Source: Shewanella aestuarii (lineage in GTDB: Bacteria; Pseudomonadota; Gammaproteobacteria; Enterobacterales; Shewanellaceae). Taken from it: DNA of 64,000 nucleotides. This document shows, piece after piece, positions 26,398 through 34,486 of this stretch; the stretch's first letter is position 1; each line of letters opens with the position of its first letter. The translations under genes and the position numbers were made by a program. The stretch spans positions 3,406,501-3,470,500 of the forward strand of contig NZ_CP050313.1 in assembly GCF_011765625.1 (NCBI RefSeq), in the 5' to 3' direction. Below the pieces are notes generated by a model. It ran no database searches and had not been told where the DNA came from. It saw only the letters and a program-made list of their open reading frames with translations.

Positions 26398-27648
26398 ATG
26401 AAAACAAAATTACTGCCATTGGTAGCTGCATGTTTAGTTGCCAGTCCCGCTTTCGCAGCGGATCCTATCGGTAATCTGTTCAATGAAGGAAGTTTAACAG
26501 GCCAACTTCAACTATTTGATTTTCAACGCGACTTTGATGGTGAAACCACAGACAGACATGATACCTCTTTCGGTGGTCTATTTTACCTAAAATCAGGAGA
26601 AGCCAATGGTATTAGCTTCGGAACGTCTTTTGCCTCAGCCAACCCTATTTGGGATTCAAATAGCGATGGTATTTATGGCCTAGTGGGTGGTGGAGCACCG
26701 GGCTCAATGGCTGAACGTCAATCAGTTAACCGCCTGCAAGAATATTTTATCAGCGGTAATTGGTATGACACTAAAATCACTGTTGGCGCTCAAGAACTGC
26801 GCACGCCAATGATGAATCCATTCCCATTACGCGCAATTCCGTTTACCTATCGCGGTGCAAGTATTAAAAACACTTCAATAGAAAACCTATCTATTCAAGC
26901 GCTGTATATCACTGATTACATGGGCTGGACAGAAGAAGGCTTTAAAAGCGTTGCTCAAGGGGTAAAAGGCGAGTTTGCCCGTAAAGGTATGATGGTAGAT
27001 GTAGAAGATAACCCAATGCTAGCCATAGGGGTGGACTACACGCTGCCATTCGAGTCAGTCAAAACCAAATCCAGCTTTTGGTATTACAGCATGGAAGACG
27101 TTTATAACCAATTCCATATTAAGTTTGACATCAGCGGTAACTTGGGCGCGACGAACTGGTACTTCAAACCTTCTTACTTGAAGCAAGATTCTACTGGCTT
27201 ATTAGATCAATCTATCGCTCAGTTCGACACCTATCAAGCCGGTTTCCACCTTGGTATGCAGTGGAATGGATTTGATGCAACGGTGAAGTACGTAAAAACC
27301 GGCGATGGTGATATTGTGGCGCCATTTGGTGATGACAAGGTCATCATTCAGCAAGTGGTGCAATCATCTCGTGCTAATGAAGATGGCTATGCCGCTCAGT
27401 TAGCTTATAACTTTGCTCCTGACTCAGCATTAAGTGGCGTCAGTGCTTATGTGAATTACGCCAGTTATCAGATTGACGGTGACTCAAGCAAAGATATTGA
27501 TGAAACAGACTTTTCAGTGATTTATGACTTAGCCAAGTTTGTTGACGGCCTCAGCGTGAGAGCGCGTCACGCAATTGTAAACTATGAAAGCGGTGATGAT
27601 TTAACCGACACGCGCTTCTACTTTTATTACAAGTTTGCGATCAAATAA
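26398..27648 (+). CDS. Outer-membrane porin, OprD/IfcO-like
   Basis: A 416-residue protein with a clear signal peptide (MKTKLLPLVAACL, cleavage after AFA near residue 20) and alternating amphipathic beta strands through to a C-terminal strand ending FYFYYKFAIK, with aromatic residues near the end as in outer-membrane barrels. ATG 26398 is favoured because AAGGATGAG lies just before it; ATG 26389 overlaps that site. It is the last gene of the flavoprotein-cytochrome operon. In Shewanella frigidimarina the iron-induced flavocytochrome gene ifcA is likewise followed by a porin gene, ifcO, so this one probably admits the acceptor substrate. Terminator at 27756. Confidence 0.78.
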   Translation: MKTKLLPLVAACLVASPAFAADPIGNLFNEGSLTGQLQLFDFQRDFDGETTDRHDTSFGGLFYLKSGEANGISFGTSFASANPIWDSNSDGIYGLVGGGAPGSMAERQSVNRLQEYFISGNWYDTKITVGAQELRTPMMNPFPLRAIPFTYRGASIKNTSIENLSIQALYITDYMGWTEEGFKSVAQGVKGEFARKGMMVDVEDNPMLAIGVDYTLPFESVKTKSSFWYYSMEDVYNQFHIKFDISGNLGATNWYFKPSYLKQDSTGLLDQSIAQFDTYQAGFHLGMQWNGFDATVKYVKTGDGDIVAPFGDDKVIIQQVVQSSRANEDGYAAQLAYNFAPDSALSGVSAYVNYASYQIDGDSSKDIDETDFSVIYDLAKFVDGLSVRARHAIVNYESGDDLTDTRFYFYYKFAIK

Positions 27649-27755
27649 ACACGCCTAAATTGATATAGGCGACAAAGCTTAAACAGTTTCATCATCAAAA
27701 TAGCCAGTCATAATCAAATGCTGTTGTGGTATTTGGGGGAAGTGTTCTGGCAACC

Positions 27756-27789
27756 AAAGCACTGAAAGTATTAACTTTCAGTGCTTTTT
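27756..27789 (+). terminator. Rho-independent terminator of flavoprotein operon
   Basis: Perfect 14-bp stem AAAGCACTGAAAGT / ACTTTCAGTGCTTT with loop ATTA and T run, downstream of the porin gene; it may also serve adhE, which converges from the right. Confidence 0.85.
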
Positions 27790-27849
27790 ATTACCCTTAT
27801 TTGCAAGATAACATCAAAAAATGCTTCACATTGTCTGTTAAGTTAGCGG

Positions 27850-30462
27850 TTATTGGTCTTGATAAGCTTTACCATAGAAGCTATCAAGTAATATTTGCTT
27901 TAACTCGCTAATCAATGGGAAACGTGGGTTTGCGCCTGTACATTGGTCGTCAAAAGCATGCTCAGCCAGTTCATCTAATTTTGCCAAAAAGTCTGCTTCA
28001 TTAACGCCCGCTTCTTGAATGGATGCAGGTATACCAACAACCGCTTTTAACTTATCAATTTTAGCAATCAGTAACTCAACTTTATCAAGGTCGCTAGTCG
28101 CATTTTCAATCCCTTCAAGCTTAAGGGTTTGAGCGATGTTGGCATAACGACACAAGGCTTTTGGTCTATCGTACTGACTAAACGAAGCTTGCTTAGTTGG
28201 CATATCGGTCGCGTTAAACCGAATAACATTACTGATTAACAGGGCGTTGGCTAAACCATGAGCTAAATGAAACTCAGCCCCAAGCTTATGGGCCATTGAG
28301 TGACAAATACCTAAAAAGGCGTTGGCAAATGCAATACCCGCAATGGTGGCACCGTTATGTACTTTTTCTCTGGCAATAGGCGCCTTCGCACCTAATTCAT
28401 AAGCCGCAGGTAAATGTTCACACAATAATTCCAATGCCTGTAAGGCTTGGCCATCACTAAACTCATTGGCCATCACGCTTACATACGCTTCTAAAGCATG
28501 GGTGACTGCATCAATGCCACCAAATGCAGTGAGTGATTTTGGCATGTCCATCACTAAGTTAGGGTCAACAATGGCCATATTCGGGGTTAGTTGATAATCG
28601 GCAATCGGGTATTTCATACCGCTCACTTCATCGGTAACTACCGCAAATGGCGTCACTTCCGAACCCGTACCCGAGGTCGTTGGAATCGCGACCATTTGTG
28701 CCTTAACACCTAATTTAGGGAATTTATAAATACGTTTACGGATATCCATAAAGCGTAAGGCTAAGTCGGCAAAATCAACATCGGGATGCTCGTATAATAC
28801 CCAAATAATTTTAGCGGCATCCATTGGTGAGCCACCACCTAATGCAATAATCACATCCGGTTGAAAGCTTTGCGCCACTTTAGCGCCTTGCTTAACAATC
28901 GCTAATGTAGGATCGGCTTCCACCTCATAAAACACTTCAGTTTCAAGACCCTGTGCTTTTAATATTTTAATGGTTTCGTCGCAGTAGCCATTATTAAATA
29001 AAAACTTATCGGTAACGATAAGTGCACGCTTTTTACCTGAAAGCTCTTCCAACGCAATAGGTAAGCTGCCACGGCGGAAATAAATTGAAGATGGAAGTTT
29101 ATGCCACAACATATTTTCAGCCCTTTTCGCGACAGTTTTCTTATTGATTAAATGGCTTGGTCCAACGTTTTCTGAAATTGAGTTGCCGCCCCATGAGCCA
29201 CAACCTAAGGTTAGTGATGGCGCTAACTTGAAGTTATATAGATCACCAATCCCACCTTGTGATGCGGGCGTATTGATCAAAATACGTGCGGTTTTCATTC
29301 TAAAACCGAATTCTTTAATGCGCTGCGCCTGACCGTCTTGATCAGTATATAAACCTGAGGTGTGGCCTATACCGCCTAAGGTAACTAAGGCTTCAGCTTT
29401 GTCCATGGCATCATTAAAGTCAGTGGCGCGATACATACCTAAAAGGGGTGACAGCTTTTCATGGGCAAAGGCTTCAGCATCGCTGATATCAGTCACTTCA
29501 CCAATTAACACCTTGGTCCAGCTAGGTACCTCAATACCCGCCATTTGGGCAATGGTTGCCGCGCTTTGACCAACAATATCCGCATTTAACCCGCCATTTT
29601 TAAGAATGACATCTTGCATGGCAGCGGTTTCGGCAACCGACAATATATAGCCACCATGACTTGCAAAGCGTTGTTTAACTTGCTCGTAAATACTTTCAAC
29701 CACAATCACCGCTTGCTCTGAAGCACAGACCACACCGTAATCAAATGTTTTTGACATTAAAATTGAGCTTACAGCGCGTTTTATATCTGCCGTTTCATCT
29801 ATCACAATCGGCGTATTACCTGCCCCAACACCAATTGCGGGTTTACCAGAAGAGTAAGCAGCTTTCACCATACCTGGGCCACCAGTGGCCAAAATAAGGT
29901 TAATTTTCTTATGGGTCATTAACTGGTTTGAAAGCGCCACGCTTGGCTCATCAATCCAACCAATAATATCTTTTGGCGCACCAGCAGCAATAGCGGCTTC
30001 TAACACAATACGCGCAGCGGTAGTGGTTGATTGTTTTGCTCTTGGATGCGGCGAAAAAATAATGCCGTTACGGGTTTTAAGGCTAATCAGCGCTTTAAAA
30101 ATTGCGGTTGAGGTAGGGTTGGTGGTAGGCACAATGCCGCAAATAATCCCAACAGGTTCGGCGATAGTGATGGTGCCAAAGGTGATATCTTCGTCAATAA
30201 TGCCGCAGGTTTTGTCATCTTTATATTTGTTATAAATATATTCAGAGGCAAAGTGGTTTTTAATCACTTTATCTTCCAACAAACCCATATTGGTTTCCGC
30301 AGCCGCCATTTTGGCTAACGAAATCCTTGCATCGGTTGCTGCAAGTGCTGCGGCGCGAAAAATTTTATCGACTTGTTGTTGATCAAAGGTCGCAAATTCT
30401 TTTTGCGCTTTGGCAACGCGTTCAACCAGTAAATCGAGTTGTTCGGTATTGGTGACTGTCAT
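27850..30462 (-). CDS. adhE: Bifunctional acetaldehyde-CoA / alcohol dehydrogenase
   Basis: An 870-residue cytoplasmic enzyme that reduces acetyl-CoA to acetaldehyde and then to ethanol with NADH, for fermentative redox balance. The N-terminal aldehyde dehydrogenase half carries the catalytic Cys in YGVVCASEQAV (about residue 244). The C-terminal iron-dependent alcohol dehydrogenase half carries GGGSPMDAAK, SGTGSEVTPFAV and the metal-ligand segment GICHSMAHKLGAEFHLAHG. Length is that of E. coli AdhE (891) within a few residues. ATG 30462 follows GAGGAAC. A long palindrome lies 18-45 bases before the start and probably sets expression. It is monocistronic. Confidence 0.96.
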   Translation of the reverse strand: MTVTNTEQLDLLVERVAKAQKEFATFDQQQVDKIFRAAALAATDARISLAKMAAAETNMGLLEDKVIKNHFASEYIYNKYKDDKTCGIIDEDITFGTITIAEPVGIICGIVPTTNPTSTAIFKALISLKTRNGIIFSPHPRAKQSTTTAARIVLEAAIAAGAPKDIIGWIDEPSVALSNQLMTHKKINLILATGGPGMVKAAYSSGKPAIGVGAGNTPIVIDETADIKRAVSSILMSKTFDYGVVCASEQAVIVVESIYEQVKQRFASHGGYILSVAETAAMQDVILKNGGLNADIVGQSAATIAQMAGIEVPSWTKVLIGEVTDISDAEAFAHEKLSPLLGMYRATDFNDAMDKAEALVTLGGIGHTSGLYTDQDGQAQRIKEFGFRMKTARILINTPASQGGIGDLYNFKLAPSLTLGCGSWGGNSISENVGPSHLINKKTVAKRAENMLWHKLPSSIYFRRGSLPIALEELSGKKRALIVTDKFLFNNGYCDETIKILKAQGLETEVFYEVEADPTLAIVKQGAKVAQSFQPDVIIALGGGSPMDAAKIIWVLYEHPDVDFADLALRFMDIRKRIYKFPKLGVKAQMVAIPTTSGTGSEVTPFAVVTDEVSGMKYPIADYQLTPNMAIVDPNLVMDMPKSLTAFGGIDAVTHALEAYVSVMANEFSDGQALQALELLCEHLPAAYELGAKAPIAREKVHNGATIAGIAFANAFLGICHSMAHKLGAEFHLAHGLANALLISNVIRFNATDMPTKQASFSQYDRPKALCRYANIAQTLKLEGIENATSDLDKVELLIAKIDKLKAVVGIPASIQEAGVNEADFLAKLDELAEHAFDDQCTGANPRFPLISELKQILLDSFYGKAYQDQ

Positions 30463-30479
30463 AGTAAGTTCCTCAAAAA

Positions 30480-30507
30480 TTGTTAACTAAAATATTTTAA
30501 TTAACAA
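30480..30507. promoter_or_regulatory. 28-bp near-perfect palindrome before adhE
   Basis: The left arm TTGTTAACTAAAAT and right arm ATTTTAATTAACAA form a palindrome with one mismatched position pair. It is 18 bases before the adhE start codon, directly upstream of the ribosome-binding site. The TTGTTAA...TTAACAA ends resemble redox-regulator operators, but it could also act as an RNA hairpin. The regulator is unknown. Confidence 0.6.
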
Positions 30508-30806
30508 CTCTCAGCAGCATTCCCATAACTTTAAATTTCACTTTATGTTATAAAACTACTATTTTAATAATGAACATGTCGTGATCAATAGCGCAAAACA
30601 CCATTAAGCGTAATTTAATTACACTAATGTTAGATTAAGATCGTTATAAATGTTGCCACCATTGAGGAATTAATGCACAGCAGCGGTTATTCAACAGGTA
30701 GGAAAAACAAATATTCTTGCGTTGTTTTTGTCGTGGTTGTTAACCTCTTTTTGCATGTTCTGTTAGGATTAGTCTATTAAATATCGAGATAATAGATGAC
30801 ATTGAT
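30508..30806. other. Divergent intergenic region, adhE / PilZ gene
   Basis: This gap carries the adhE promoter (leftward) and that of the PilZ gene (rightward). It is AT-rich. Apart from the palindrome at 30480-30507, I see no clear operator. Confidence 0.4.
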
Positions 30807-31493
30807 ATGACAACAAAAAAGATTACTACCAAACAGAATAGCTTATCTAGTCAGTTTACTTTTTTACTCGCTGGCACCTCAGTTAATATCGATATCACCA
30901 CTCCTGCAGGCGAGTTGGGTAGATTCAAAACCACTTTTATTGGTTATTTGCCTCAGCAATATCTGTTCATTCAATATCCCAACTCAGATAAAATTGGTAA
31001 GTTTGGCCAATTTTTTGTTAAAGGAACGGCTGTTACTGTGCGTGGTTTAATTGAAGGCCATGAAGCCTCAGTGATTGCTTTTCAAACCACGATAAAACAT
31101 ACCCTAAGTATCCCGGTAAAAATGTTAGTGCTGGACTTTCCTCAAACCATGGTTATCCATAAACTCCGTTCAGCCAAAAGAGTATTAACCGAACTACCCT
31201 GCACTATAAAATTTGAAGACCAAGAACTGGCTGCCACTATGACAGATGTGTCTTTGTCAGGTTGTCATATCAACATTATTGATGGTGGGATAGGCTTGTT
31301 AGAAACATCATCAATAGTGACGATCACCATGAATGCCGACGAGAATAATAAAAACACTTTATTAAGCGTGACCTGTAAAATCTGTAATCTAAAACCCTAT
31401 TTTAGAGGAGTAGAATTTGGTGGTGAGTTTGACTCAAATCAAACCTCAACCATAGAGTCCATTATTCATATGGCTTTATTGTCAGAAAGGTAA
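30807..31493 (+). CDS. PilZ-domain c-di-GMP receptor (YcgR-like)
   Basis: A 228-residue cytoplasmic protein. The N-terminal half (about 15-115) resembles the YcgR/PilZN beta-barrel. The C-terminal PilZ domain carries the c-di-GMP binding motif RxxxR as RSAKR (121-125) and the second motif DxSxxG as DVSLSG (147-152), both intact. Proteins of this build slow flagellar motors or tune surface attachment. ATG 30807 is accepted, but its ribosome site is weak. It is monocistronic and not near flagellar genes. The window encodes three GGDEF proteins that could supply its ligand, which is a correlation only. Confidence 0.88.
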   Translation: MTTKKITTKQNSLSSQFTFLLAGTSVNIDITTPAGELGRFKTTFIGYLPQQYLFIQYPNSDKIGKFGQFFVKGTAVTVRGLIEGHEASVIAFQTTIKHTLSIPVKMLVLDFPQTMVIHKLRSAKRVLTELPCTIKFEDQELAATMTDVSLSGCHINIIDGGIGLLETSSIVTITMNADENNKNTLLSVTCKICNLKPYFRGVEFGGEFDSNQTSTIESIIHMALLSER

Positions 31494-31672
31494 TCTGATA
31501 AGTGCTGTTCTAATCCATATGGGCCACATAATAAGCCCTCTCAAATAAACATCTTTCAAACACCGCCAAAACAAACCTTCAGCTTTGCTTGGTTAACCTC
31601 TTACCACCTTTATATACAGAGATATGATTTCTTAGTTTTTCCCATGAAAATTTTAGCGCAAAACCGCATCGA

Positions 31673-32341
31673 TTAAGCAACCTGCTTGTGTGCACTAACT
31701 TGTTGTTCAAGCTCTAAAACCAAAGGTGGCGGCAATTGTAAGCGCGCGGCAAGCATCGCTAAATAAGCCTTTTCTGCTGTGGTATCAATATCGATAGCAA
31801 GTAGCGAAGCAATATATATCTCGGCAGCCACTTCTGGACTGCTAGCACTATTTACTATGCTGTCCATATCTACTGGATGCCCCATCTCTTGCACGAGTAG
31901 GTTTTGGCTTTCACTATCGAGTCCCAATGTTTCAATCCTTTGAAAAATCGCTTGGCTCTCCTGTGCATCTAATCGCCCATCGGATCTTGCTGCTGCGATC
32001 ATTGCACGCACCAATACTAATCCTAGTTCATCAGTTGCTACAGTGTCGTTTTTACTGGGTAAAAAGGCAGAGCCTTCAGGTGGTAAGGATAGCTCGTTAG
32101 GGTTAACGTCCTGATGTTGAGGTGTGGCTGAAGTTTGATTGTCGCTATAGCGTTTATATGCGGTATAAGCAAGCGCACCAACTGCGGCAACACCCCCGAC
32201 TTTTAATGCATTAGCTCCTATTTTTTTTACCGTTTTACCTTTAACCATGTTGCTGGCCATACCGCCAGCAAGACCACCGATAAACCCCGTTGCAGCACCA
32301 CTACTTAAAATTGAGCCTAACAGTTTATTCACATTAACCAT
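31673..32341 (-). CDS. DUF533 / TerB-like protein (YebE-like)
   Basis: A 222-residue protein with a Gly/Ala-rich N-terminal region that can insert in the membrane (GAATGFIGGLAGGMASNM, then VGGVAAVGALAYTAYKRY), a polar linker, and a C-terminal helical TerB-like domain (about 100-215, including ARSDGRLDAQESQAIFQRI). This is the DUF533 architecture of E. coli YebE. ATG 32341 is preceded by GGAG at good spacing; the frame also opens at TTG 32356. The function is not established; YebE is linked to envelope stress in E. coli. Stand-alone gene. Confidence 0.82.
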   Translation of the reverse strand: MVNVNKLLGSILSSGAATGFIGGLAGGMASNMVKGKTVKKIGANALKVGGVAAVGALAYTAYKRYSDNQTSATPQHQDVNPNELSLPPEGSAFLPSKNDTVATDELGLVLVRAMIAAARSDGRLDAQESQAIFQRIETLGLDSESQNLLVQEMGHPVDMDSIVNSASSPEVAAEIYIASLLAIDIDTTAEKAYLAMLAARLQLPPPLVLELEQQVSAHKQVA

Positions 32342-32459
32342 AATTTTGAGCTCCAATAAGATTACAAATTAACTTACACAGCATCAAAAATACTATATGA
32401 AAAAGTAACCAAATAGGTTCAAACATGAATAACAGTTAATTGCACTATGATGAGTATTT

Positions 32460-32912
32460 TTAATAAGCTTCATTTTGGTTAGTCAATAAGGTTGAATCGC
32501 GCAATAAACGCTGACAAAGTTTGACAAAATCTGACGATGTCACAATACCTAGCACCTTGTTTTGGTCATCCACTACCGGTAAACACCCCAGTTTATTGTC
32601 GATAAAGTATTGCACCACAATGGTTAACGGCTCATCTAGGGTTAATTTATCCACATGAGTTTCCATGATACCCGCAATAGGGGTATGGCGCTCTTTTCTA
32701 TCTAATGCCCCTTGGCCGTATTTATTCAATATACTCATCACGCTGGCAATCATCTTTTTATGGGTCAGTAATCCGACAAGTTGACCTGTCACTTCAGATA
32801 TAACGGGCAAATGGCGCACATTTCGGCTTTGCATTAACTGATGTGCATCTTTAAGACTGGCTTCATCACTAATACAGACGGGGTTTGGGGTCATGATATC
32901 GCATACGTTCAT
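32460..32912 (-). CDS. CBS-domain pair protein
   Basis: A 150-residue protein made of two CBS domains (about 1-62 and 80-138), which together form a Bateman module that senses adenine nucleotides or S-adenosylmethionine. Typical marks are DIMTPNPVCISDEASL at the start and GCLPVVDDQNKVLGIVTSSDF at the end. There is no fused catalytic domain, so it presumably regulates a partner in trans. ATG 32912 follows AGGA at somewhat long spacing. The partner is unknown. Confidence 0.88.
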   Translation of the reverse strand: MNVCDIMTPNPVCISDEASLKDAHQLMQSRNVRHLPVISEVTGQLVGLLTHKKMIASVMSILNKYGQGALDRKERHTPIAGIMETHVDKLTLDEPLTIVVQYFIDNKLGCLPVVDDQNKVLGIVTSSDFVKLCQRLLRDSTLLTNQNEAY

Positions 32913-33273
32913 CGCATTAATCCTTTGCTGATTGGTAGCCCATGTGGATTTTTTACTGGCTTTTTAGCAATTAAAACGCTTTTTCGAGAAATTTAACCGC
33001 AAAAGAGCAACAAAATTATAGTTAAATATTAGTCAATAAATCCTTATCTGAATAGCTAAGGGCTAATAATTTAACCCAACAAAAAAACGCTATAAATCGT
33101 ATAATTAAACTCCATCCACAAATTAAATTTAAGTGGCACGATTAAAGTGCAACCATATTTTGTGCCTAAGCATGCAATAGCATACCCATAAAAACAGAGT
33201 GTCATTCATTGCTAAACTTTGTAAAGTAAGTACAAAGCTATTAGACCTAAAAGCGTCACCATTGGGGATATAC
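32913..33273. other. Divergent intergenic region, CBS / GGDEF genes
   Basis: AT-rich gap with a possible -10 hexamer TATAAT at 33100-33105 but no good -35 at the normal distance. GTG 33199, in frame with the GGDEF gene, falls within it. Confidence 0.4.
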
Positions 33274-34374
33274 ATGACCGCGGTCCACCCTAAATTAATT
33301 AAAAGCGCAATTAATCAAACCCCGATGGCAATGCTTGGTATGCTGGTTGTTTCTATTGCGTTTATTGTTATTTTTAGCCGATATATCCCATTAACCGTAT
33401 TAGCGATTTGGTTTGGCTGCCAATTACTGTTAGCAGCCCTGCGAATTTCAAATGCTTTATTGTTCAAAAAATGTTTAACCGCTGAAGATGAAAAAGGATT
33501 AGTCAGCAATGAATGGTTTTTTATCTTACTAAATGTCTATCAAGCCGCTACATGGACAGCCTCATCAATTTTACTCATCATTTACGCCCCCCAACCTTTC
33601 GAGTTAGTCAGTTTTGTTGTCACAATTGGTATTATCACCGCAGCAACACTCACCATGTCATCGCTTTTTCGAGTGTACTTAGTGTTCATTTTGGGCATGA
33701 TGATCCCGCAAATTGCCATCATGTTTTATTATGGTGAACATCAACATATTGCCATGGTTATATTTTCTGTTATTTACATCCCGGCGACTCTTTTATTGTC
33801 AAAGTCGATTCTTAATAGCCAACTATCCAACATTAAAGCCCATGAAGAGCTCGAGCGCACAGCGCAAGCATTCAGAAAACAATCCTTCACTGATAATTTG
33901 ACCAATTTATATAACAGACGCTATTTTTTCGAAAATGCCGTAAACATTCTGTTGATGGCGAATAGAGAAAACCAGCCGGTTGCGTTACTCATGCTTGATA
34001 TAGACCATTTTAAAAAAATTAATGACACCTACGGTCATCAAGCTGGCGATCAAGCTTTAATCAGTGTCTCGCAAAACATACAGGCATTAATGCGTAAAAG
34101 TGACATTTTGGCCCGAGTGGGCGGTGAGGAGTTTGCCATCTTGCTCCCCAATACATCACTTGATGGCGCAAAATTAATAGCAGAAAAAATACGCTTAAAT
34201 ATCGCAAATCAGCCTATAGTAATGGATGACATTCGCATTGATATGCAACTGAGTATTGGCGTGGCAGAATTAAATGATGACAACCCAACCATGGAAAAAC
34301 TGTATATGCGGGCAGACAAGCACTTGTACCTCGCTAAACAAAATGGCAGAAATCAGTGTTACCCTTCAATATAA
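33274..34374 (+). CDS. Membrane-bound GGDEF diguanylate cyclase
   Basis: A 366-residue inner-membrane protein with about five to six hydrophobic helices in residues 20-170 followed by a cytoplasmic GGDEF domain (about 200-365). The active-site motif is GGEEF, with an RxxD inhibitory site (RKSD) five residues before it, so it should make c-di-GMP and be product-inhibited. ATG 33274 is preceded by TTGGGGA; GTG 33199 would add 25 residues with no better ribosome site. The N-terminal membrane sensor is not a named family that I recognise. Monocistronic, with a terminator at 34415. Confidence 0.88.
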   Translation: MTAVHPKLIKSAINQTPMAMLGMLVVSIAFIVIFSRYIPLTVLAIWFGCQLLLAALRISNALLFKKCLTAEDEKGLVSNEWFFILLNVYQAATWTASSILLIIYAPQPFELVSFVVTIGIITAATLTMSSLFRVYLVFILGMMIPQIAIMFYYGEHQHIAMVIFSVIYIPATLLLSKSILNSQLSNIKAHEELERTAQAFRKQSFTDNLTNLYNRRYFFENAVNILLMANRENQPVALLMLDIDHFKKINDTYGHQAGDQALISVSQNIQALMRKSDILARVGGEEFAILLPNTSLDGAKLIAEKIRLNIANQPIVMDDIRIDMQLSIGVAELNDDNPTMEKLYMRADKHLYLAKQNGRNQCYPSI

Positions 34375-34414
34375 ATAGCGGTTTTGCTACTCCAGGTTAA
34401 ACCCACGCGCAATA

Positions 34415-34443
34415 AAAACGGCTTTCAATCTGAAAGCCGTTTT
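34415..34443. terminator. Bidirectional terminator, GGDEF gene / cpdB
   Basis: Perfect 13-bp stem AAAACGGCTTTCA / TGAAAGCCGTTTT with loop ATC between convergent genes. Confidence 0.85.
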
Positions 34444-34486
34444 GTCTCAATGTTATCCCAAATGAAACGGATAACTCATTACACTA

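Noticed and set aside
29885..30235. 116-codon antisense frame inside adhE
   Set aside because: Arises from codon bias on the opposite strand; no signal of a real protein.
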